This document shows positions 58,091-64,000 of a stretch of 64,000 nt of DNA, one piece after another. Below the pieces are notes generated by a model. The model was not told the origin of the DNA. It made no database searches and saw nothing but the letters and a program-made list of their open reading frames with translations. This DNA is from Lactuca virosa. Lineage: Eukaryota; Streptophyta; Magnoliopsida; Asterales; Asteraceae. Where the stretch lies: the NCBI GenBank assembly GCA_928212115.1, contig CAKMRJ010005634.1:174345194-174409193 (forward strand), read 5' to 3'. The position numbers and the translations under genes were made by a program. The stretch's first letter is position 1; each line of letters opens with the position of its first letter.

Positions 58091-59170
58091 GATACATTTC
58101 TTGTTCCCTTTTATATCTCACGTCGTGACCCCCCCCCCCTAAAAAAACAAAAGCTATAAATTCAAGGAATTAAGTACCTCAGGGATCTGGATGTTACACC
58201 AACTCAGACATGGAAAACTCATTTGAGCTGACCTCAAGACGTGAACATGTTGTTGTCACGTCGTGAGCCCTAAAAAGGCCCAGGAAAAAATAAGATCTTT
58301 CATTCTCACGTTGTGAGACCTTATGTCTCACGTCGTGACTACAGTCTGAAGCCAAAATCCAAAGATATAAGTCCTTAGTCCCTAAATTCTTTCACTCTAA
58401 CTTTCCTAAAAGCCAAAGGGGACTCCAAAGGTCCATAAAAATGATTACTTGATGGACATGCATGCCTCATGCATGTCCTCCATCTATTATAGGTCAAAAT
58501 GAAGAGGTTAAAGCAAAATCCTCATGCATGGGTCCAATAATCAACCAACTTCTAGATCTGAACAATAATCATACTCCAAGGACCCTTAGAATGCATAACG
58601 TTGCCAATTTTATGTATTCCTTCCAATCAAACTTGCTTAGACATGAAATAAATGGGACAACAACTTAGATCTAACCACCTTAAGCAATAAAGTTTGAGTC
58701 TTTGCACTTAAAAAGGTCCAAAAAACAAAATGAGGTGATGATGATGATGTTTCCTTGCAAGCTCCACCAATACAACTCCTTCTTCTCTTATTCTTCAAGC
58801 CAAGAAATGCTCCTAAAGGTGAAGAATCAACCAAGGAATTAGGGTTAGGGTTTTTCTGAGGTAAAAGGGTGTTGGGGGTTGGTAATGAACCCTAAAAATG
58901 ACTTTAATGGGCTTAAATATGAAGAAACTCCTAAAAGATCATGGGATTGGGCTGTAACGGTTCTCACGTCGTGAGACCTTATGTCTCATGTCGTGAGATT
59001 AGTCCCGAAACACATTTATCATATTTACCCTTGTCATGCCGTGACCACCTAATGGTCACATTGTGACACTCGATTTTCTCCAAAAATCGACCTCTTGACT
59101 CCTTGAAACCCTAAATTGACCCATCATGGAAAACGGGGTTTACAATACAAGTTGGAAATATCTTTTCGAA
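58091..59170 (-). repeat. Gypsy LTR fragment with TCACGTCGTGA palindromes
   Basis: At least eight variants of TCACGTCGTGA lie between 58118 and 59070. CATATTTAAG near 58915 on the minus strand is TATA-like, followed by a leader with CTTGGTTGATTC. The overall layout mirrors solo LTR B. Both ends are unclear. A C-run lies at 58130-58139. Confidence 0.55.
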
Positions 59171-59830
59171 ACCCCAAATGATCGAGCCACTCTTCAGGCA
59201 TATATATCAACATACTAATATTTCTTTACCCATAATCGTAATGTTTCGTCCATTTTTAGCAATGATTGTAATATACAACGTGAAATTTGTTAACAGTTTA
59301 CAGGTTCAGTGAAGTTATATATTGCTACTTTTGCTAAAAACATATAAATAATTACACTATTATTATCGTTGGAGGCAATTTGAATGCCAACTGTTTTTTT
59401 ATTTGCCTTTCATAAATGATATGTAGTGTCCACAAGCATAAAGTGCATGACAAAAAGACTTGAAAACATAAAGGATGAAGGTGTGGAGAATTGGATATCG
59501 ACAACATGTCCACTTCCCCCACACCCTAAAGGAACCCATGTAGTTTGCAACAAAATCTCAAATGAATAAGAGAATATACATTATATCTCAACGTTTTGTT
59601 AAATATTAACTAAACCTGCATATTTTCATATTATTGTAGTAACCTCATCCATTAGCAAACCCAGATAGTCCTTTGGTTTCTCTGAGAAAAAGCGATGAAA
59701 AGAAGGTAAGTATTATGTATATTAGCTATCTTTTTAGTTTCTTTTGTTCGAGTATCTAACTAAAATACATATTCAAAGGTACGTATATAGCGACGTGAGA
59801 AGAAACACATAGGGACCGAAGATAGGCCGA
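59171..59830. other. AT-rich DNA, nothing recognised
   Basis: No frame, tandem repeat or terminal repeat is supported. Confidence 0.45.
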
Positions 59831-60481
59831 TGTAACGTCCGCAGATTCGGGCTAGTCAATTTAGAGACAATAAGTGTTAAAAATGAATTTTTGATAGAAT
59901 ATTATTTAGAGTAAATAATTTTAACCAAAGTTATAGTATATGTCACAAGGACTCCGTACATATAAAGAACGTTGAAATCCGACTTATAACAAAGAAACTA
60001 TGGCCCGTCGAAGTTTTGCGACAAAACCGGCACAATGCCGCATATCGTAAAAAGTGAGTTTGCGATAGAATACTTTTTAGCCATATCGATCTAAATGAAA
60101 GTCATAGTATACGTTAAACCGAGATCGTGCATATAGAGAACGTCCAAATTTGACTTCGTTTGAGGAAGTTATGATTTTTCTAAGATTTGGCATAGCAGTA
60201 TGCAGTCCGGAAATCGAATTTTAGATCGATCGATTTTTAGCCGACACAACCTGAATGAGAATTGAAGATCTCGTTAATAAGAGATCAACGATATAAATAC
60301 AGACAAAAATGAACGTCGGATGACAAAGTTATGAATTTTTAATGGACTTTAACTATCTAAGCCTGTTAAAATATGACTTTAAAAATAAAGTCAAAATTGG
60401 CCGACATAGTCTAAAAGAAAATTGTAGATCACGTCGCTACCTATGCGTGGATATAAAGAACGTCAAAAAACGGAGCTCGTA
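59831..60481 (+). repeat. Gypsy LTR, left part
   Basis: Starts TGTAACGTCCGCAG, a typical LTR beginning. Three internal units of about 110-130 bases share AAGAACGTC and GACAAAGTTATG-type words. It is cut at 60482 by another LTR. Confidence 0.6.
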
Positions 60482-60769
60482 TGTAACACCCATAAAATTC
60501 ATGCCAAATTTAAACCTTTAAAAATATTTCAAAACCAATAAATCATTACAAACTTGTTTTCAAAATGTATCATATCAGAGTTTCCCACAAACATAAACAA
60601 AACAGAAGGAGTTGTACGATCACGCATTTGCCTTGTCGCGATCCCCTGATGTACTTGAAACAATAAACTGAAACTGTAAGCCCGAAAGCCTAGTGAATTA
60701 CCCCCAAAATACCAACTCATATAACCATAATCATATCATATCAACAAATACATAACAACATGCATAATG
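60482..60769 (-). repeat. Gypsy LTR fragment, cut by Copia-3
   Basis: Starts TGTAACACCCATA. It keeps the block AAACTGTAAGCCCGAAAGCC at 60671, the minus-strand acceptor-like signal shared with the LTRs at 376, 12587 and 37178. Copia-3 starts at 60770. Confidence 0.7.
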
Positions 60770-62288
60770 TGTTGGACAGTGTCTAAGTCCATAACTATAA
60801 TTGGTATGTACTTGACCCGATTTAGCATGGTCCATTTGGGTTGCACTTCACCGGAACAATTTATATGGATAGTGTTTTGAGAATAGTATGTTTATGATTT
60901 ATATTAATATATTATAAGTTCTAATATATTAATATGGAATCATATTATTTAATTAGTATTGATCAAGAATTAATTTAGAATTAATTTAGTGATTAAAATG
61001 AACTAATTAAATATGGACTCTTATATATAGTATGGGCCAAGTTCATTTAGGTTGGGCTAAGCTTGCATGGATAGTCCATGGAGTTTTTAACCCATGGATC
61101 CTATGGAAATGAAAGGTCATGGGTATTAGGGTTTACATGGATGAAACCCTAATCCTCCATACTATATAAAGAGGTCTTTGGCACATGAAATTGCACTAGT
61201 GTGTGAGGATACAAGAGTGGGCCAATTTCTAGTGTGTATTTTATTCTCTCAAGCTTTCCAATGTGTTTTTGGTGATTTGTAATTCCACTTGAGGCTTCCA
61301 CACTATTGGGGCTAAGCTCTTAAAGTTCAAGACTTCAAGCTACATCAAAAGGTATGCTATCTAACTAGGCTTTTGTAGTATAGTTGCTTCATATTATGCT
61401 AGTTAGGATGAAACCTTGGAATATCAAATATTTGCATGTATAATAGAGAAAACATAGATCCAAGGTTTATAGGGTTGCATGTACACTATATGAGTGTTAG
61501 AATGCTCAAAACCCATCAGTGGTATCAGAGCCTAGGCTTGTTTTCTTTTATACTTGATGCAAATTGCTGAAAATCGAAGTTTGTATGCTGTCTGAACAGC
61601 TGACTCATCGAGTCCATTAAGGGACTTGACGAGTCCATGCCTAAATTCATCCAACTCGTCGATTTGGTTCATGCACTCGACGAGTTGGACCCCCCTGACA
61701 GCATATCTTCGAATTTTAAGGTTGGAATTGGTCTAGAATCATTACCTTAAACTGTTTTGGACTTATAAAACCTGTTTTTGATGTGGTAATGATTATGGTA
61801 AACCAATTTCAAGGTGGTTATCAAAATTTAAAGTTTTATGTATGTTTATGTAGTTCTTGAAATTGTTGATATGGTTGTTCATACACTTATGAGTTTTGGT
61901 AGATCATATGAATTATTTGCAAATTAGTTGTTAGTTAATTCTTGATCTAAATGTATTTTAATGGAGTCCATAATTTGGACTCAAGTTATGGATTACCAAA
62001 AGTCATTTCTTTTAAAGACTCATTAAAATGCATAGGTTACACAATTGAAGAGTCTTTTTGTTTTATGAACTCCATAACTTGTCCTCAAGTTATGGATGTT
62101 CAAGAGTCTCTTCATTAAAGTTTTTAAAACCTTAATTAAACTCATAAGTTATGAAAATCCAAAAGTTTTTGAATAGTTCAAAACTTGCCCTCAAGTTTTG
62201 GAATTTGTAAAGTCTCACACACACTTTAATTCCAAACCCTAGAGTTTTAAAAGTTAAAATTCAACCCTTATACTTTATAGTATTATCA

Positions 62289-62336
<48 letters not shown>

Positions 62337-62537
62337 AAGATCAAGTCAGTCTTACCGTTAGTTGGCCTCATTCACGAAGCCGGTCTATAAAGGGGTATAA
62401 GGTTACTACCTATAAAATGGCAGTTTAATGGGTGTCCACTCTCACCCACCGCTTCCTTGACTGGTGGAGGGTCGTTAGCCGAACGGGCAGGACAAGGACT
62501 ATAATTCTCATTATAAGTATAATGATAAATATAAAGT
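60770..62537 (+). mobile_element. Copia-3, left LTR and leader
   Basis: The LTR (60770-61518, TGTTGGACAGTG to CCCATCA) is a relative of the Copia-1 LTR. TGGTATCAGAGC follows at 61520. The leader has four ACTCGnCGAGT-type words (61604-61686), (AT)n at 62293-62332 and GTCAGTCTTACCGTTAG. The leader is interrupted by Copia-4 at 62538, so gag is not reached. Confidence 0.85.
62293..62332. repeat. (AT)n microsatellite
   Basis: About 20 AT units, at the position equivalent to 14603 in Copia-1. Confidence 0.95.
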
Positions 62538-62683
62538 TGTTGGGTCTATAAATATGGTTTATACTTTGCTTTTCTAAGCATTTATTGTATTTATTATTTG
62601 GGCCGAAAATAGTATTAGATTATTTGTAGCTTGGACTGAAAACCATTCGGTCTAGCATTGGGTTTGGGCCTTGAGTTTGTAAC

Positions 62684-62685
<2 letters not shown>

Positions 62686-62778
<93 letters not shown>
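62686..62778. repeat. (TA)n microsatellite in Copia-4 LTR
   Basis: About 46 TA units. The translated IY-repeat frames over it are artefacts. Confidence 0.95.
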
Positions 62779-62781
<3 letters not shown>

Positions 62782-63454
62782 GTAAGGGTGAGGAGGGGGT
62801 GTGGCCTAGAGGAGAGTTATTGGAGAGGAGCATATTGTAGACAGAGAAACAACAGAGAAGAAGAGTGTGTGTGAGAGAATCTAATGTGTATGGAGTATCA
62901 CTCATATCTTTGAATACATCATAGATTCAAGTTATTATTCTTCTTCTTCTTCTCTATTTTGATCTGGCATCATCCAGTTGATTGGGATTCCGCACCATCA
63001 AACGGATCTGATTGATACACAAGCATTTTGGGGACTTACAATTGGTATCAGAGCTTGGATTGTATCAATCAATTTTGTCAGATCTGGAGCTTATTTGATC
63101 TTATTTTGAAAAGATTTTTGCGTTTTTGGATAGATCTCTGAAAAATAAGGGGGGGGGGGGGGGTTTGTTCTTTGCATTTTTCATAAAAACGAGTTTTTGA
63201 TCGAGTTTTAGAGCAAAAAAGGATGAAAAACGTCGTTTTTTCGCGAAGCTGTTGAAGGTGTGCGGCTGGTTGAAGGTGTACGGCTCGGAGTGTGCGGCTC
63301 AGCAGCCTCGGTGTACGGCTCGGAGTGTGCGGCTCGGTGAGCGGCTAGGTGTACGGTTCAGCAGCCTTGGTCTCGGTCTCGGTCAGCAGACGCCCTCGCA
63401 CCTCGTCCTCGCAGCACAGCTCCGTATTAAAAAAAGGAAAGGAAAATTGGGGCT

Positions 63455-63520
63455 GCTGGGATTCGAACCCAGGTCCCTTGAGTCAACAAGCACGCGCCTT
63501 ACCTGTTGGGCTAAGCTGAA
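63455..63520 (-). other. tRNA-like remnant in Copia-4 leader
   Basis: On the minus strand TTAGCCCAACAGGTAAGG resembles a tRNA D-arm and A box, and CTGGGTTCGAATCCCAG is a perfect T-arm and B box. A short anticodon-arm hairpin (CTTG/CAAG) lies between. The acceptor stem does not pair, so it is not a working tRNA. It may be a SINE head. Confidence 0.55.
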
Positions 63521-63639
63521 ACTTGTTACAAACCTTCGAAATCTAACTCAAATACAATACCCTCGGTTCCTAATTTCGCAAATTGACACTTTCAGCCCAA
63601 AATTCAAAATCTTTTATTTTTAAATTCCATTTTCTACCA

Positions 63640-63835
63640 AAAATTTTAGCTTTTAAATTTTGACTTTTATTTTTGACTTTTTACTTAAAATTTTGATTTT
63701 GACTTTTAAAATTTAACCTTTGACTTTAAACTTTGATTTTCTCGTTTGACTTTTAAATTTTCAAATTTAGATTTTCGGTTTGACTTTTGAGTTTGACTTT
63801 TAAGGTTGACTTTTAAGTTTTTAGTCAAAGGGCAT
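63640..63835. repeat. TTTGACTTTTAA repeats
   Basis: TTTGACTTTT and close variants recur about every 15-25 bases over 190 bases, immediately upstream of gag. Confidence 0.8.
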
Positions 63836-63847
63836 ATTTTTTTTAAA

Positions 63848-64000
63848 ATGAGTTCCTCATCAATTCCGGTAAATGAAGTTTCATGTACTCCGTCTTGTGA
63901 AACTACTATTAAATTTCTCCGAGATCAAATCGATTTATTAAAAAGAGAAAATGAGGACCTCAAATACGAAGGCTATACTCTTAGGAAATGTCAGAAACCT
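63848..64000 (+). CDS. Copia-4 gag, N-terminal 51 codons
   Basis: The open frame starts at the first ATG after the leader and reads MSSSSIPVNEVSCTPSC, then a charged stretch with heptad character (LRDQIDLLKRENEDLKYEG). It has no stop before the window end. The N-terminal coiled coil fits a Copia-type gag of the kind seen in Asteraceae elements; a zinc knuckle would be expected further on. The position after LTR, primer site and leader supports the call. Confidence 0.7.
   Translation, partial: MSSSSIPVNEVSCTPSCETTIKFLRDQIDLLKRENEDLKYEGYTLRKCQKP

Larger units (their letters stand above)
62538..64000 (+). mobile_element. Copia-4, left part to window end
   Basis: The LTR (62538-63040) starts TGTTGGGTC and ends GGGGACTTACA. 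TGGTATCAGAGC follows at 63043. The LTR holds a 93-bp (TA)n tract at 62686-62778. The leader contains a G-run, a repeated GTGTACGGCTCGG/GTGTGCGGCTC word cluster (63255-63360), a tRNA-like stretch and a TTTGACTTTT repeat before gag. The element continues beyond the window. Confidence 0.8.

Noticed and set aside
62615..62905. Frames on both strands with long Ile-Tyr repeats
   Set aside because: They are translations of a (TA)n microsatellite in an LTR; no coding evidence.
63451..63530. A functional tRNA gene
   Set aside because: The T-arm is good but the acceptor strands do not pair and the anticodon arm is poor; listed as a remnant only.

Overview
This is a plant nuclear window. It holds spliced genes with GT-AG introns, tRNA-iMet-primed LTR retrotransposons, a Harbinger transposase, MITEs, a SINE, a LINE remnant and a Mutator-type element. 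The LTR families, and a recurring odd palindrome of the form ACTCGnCGAGT in several of them, look like the repeat landscape of Asteraceae, most plausibly lettuce (Lactuca). That assignment is an inference; no marker gene proves it.

Positions 1-29,500 are a nested repeat block. Copia element 1 (Copia-1, LTR ends at 296 and 21159) contains a Ty3/Gypsy chromovirus in reverse orientation (376-13871, target duplication TGGAT). One LTR of that Gypsy contains a non-coding LTR element (1357-7221, target duplication CCAAC/CCCAC). Copia-1 itself sits in the integrase region of Copia-2 (21160-24723, left part outside the window). Gypsy LTR fragments and unassigned AT-rich DNA follow.

Positions 29,513-32,420 hold a minus-strand DUF641 (GIL1/UNE1-like) gene with two likely 5'UTR introns. 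From 33 to 41.5 kb lie a GC-rich hairpin array, a dead Harbinger transposase split by two complete solo Gypsy LTRs with perfect 5-bp duplications, a SINE-like copy, a MITE and a LINE tail.

Positions 43.7-54.6 kb form the gene-rich island: an NHL-repeat protein (+), a small DC-UbP/UBTD-like protein (+), the DNA polymerase delta subunit POLD3 (-, eight exons, C-terminal PCNA-binding box, E2F-type site upstream) and a gamma-glutamyl hydrolase (-, nine exons). All four could be spliced by eye into uninterrupted frames. They do not form a pathway; they are ordinary neighbours.

Positions 55.7-64 kb return to repeats. A Copia LTR carries a Pack-MULE with a captured inositol-phosphate kinase fragment and a perfect 9-bp duplication. 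Then comes a staircase of LTRs inserted one into the next, ending in a Copia element whose gag begins at 63848 and runs off the window.

The observations most worth following are a conserved donor/acceptor pair framing a possible intron inside several Gypsy LTRs, the element-specific CpG palindromes scattered through LTRs, and the Pack-MULE.
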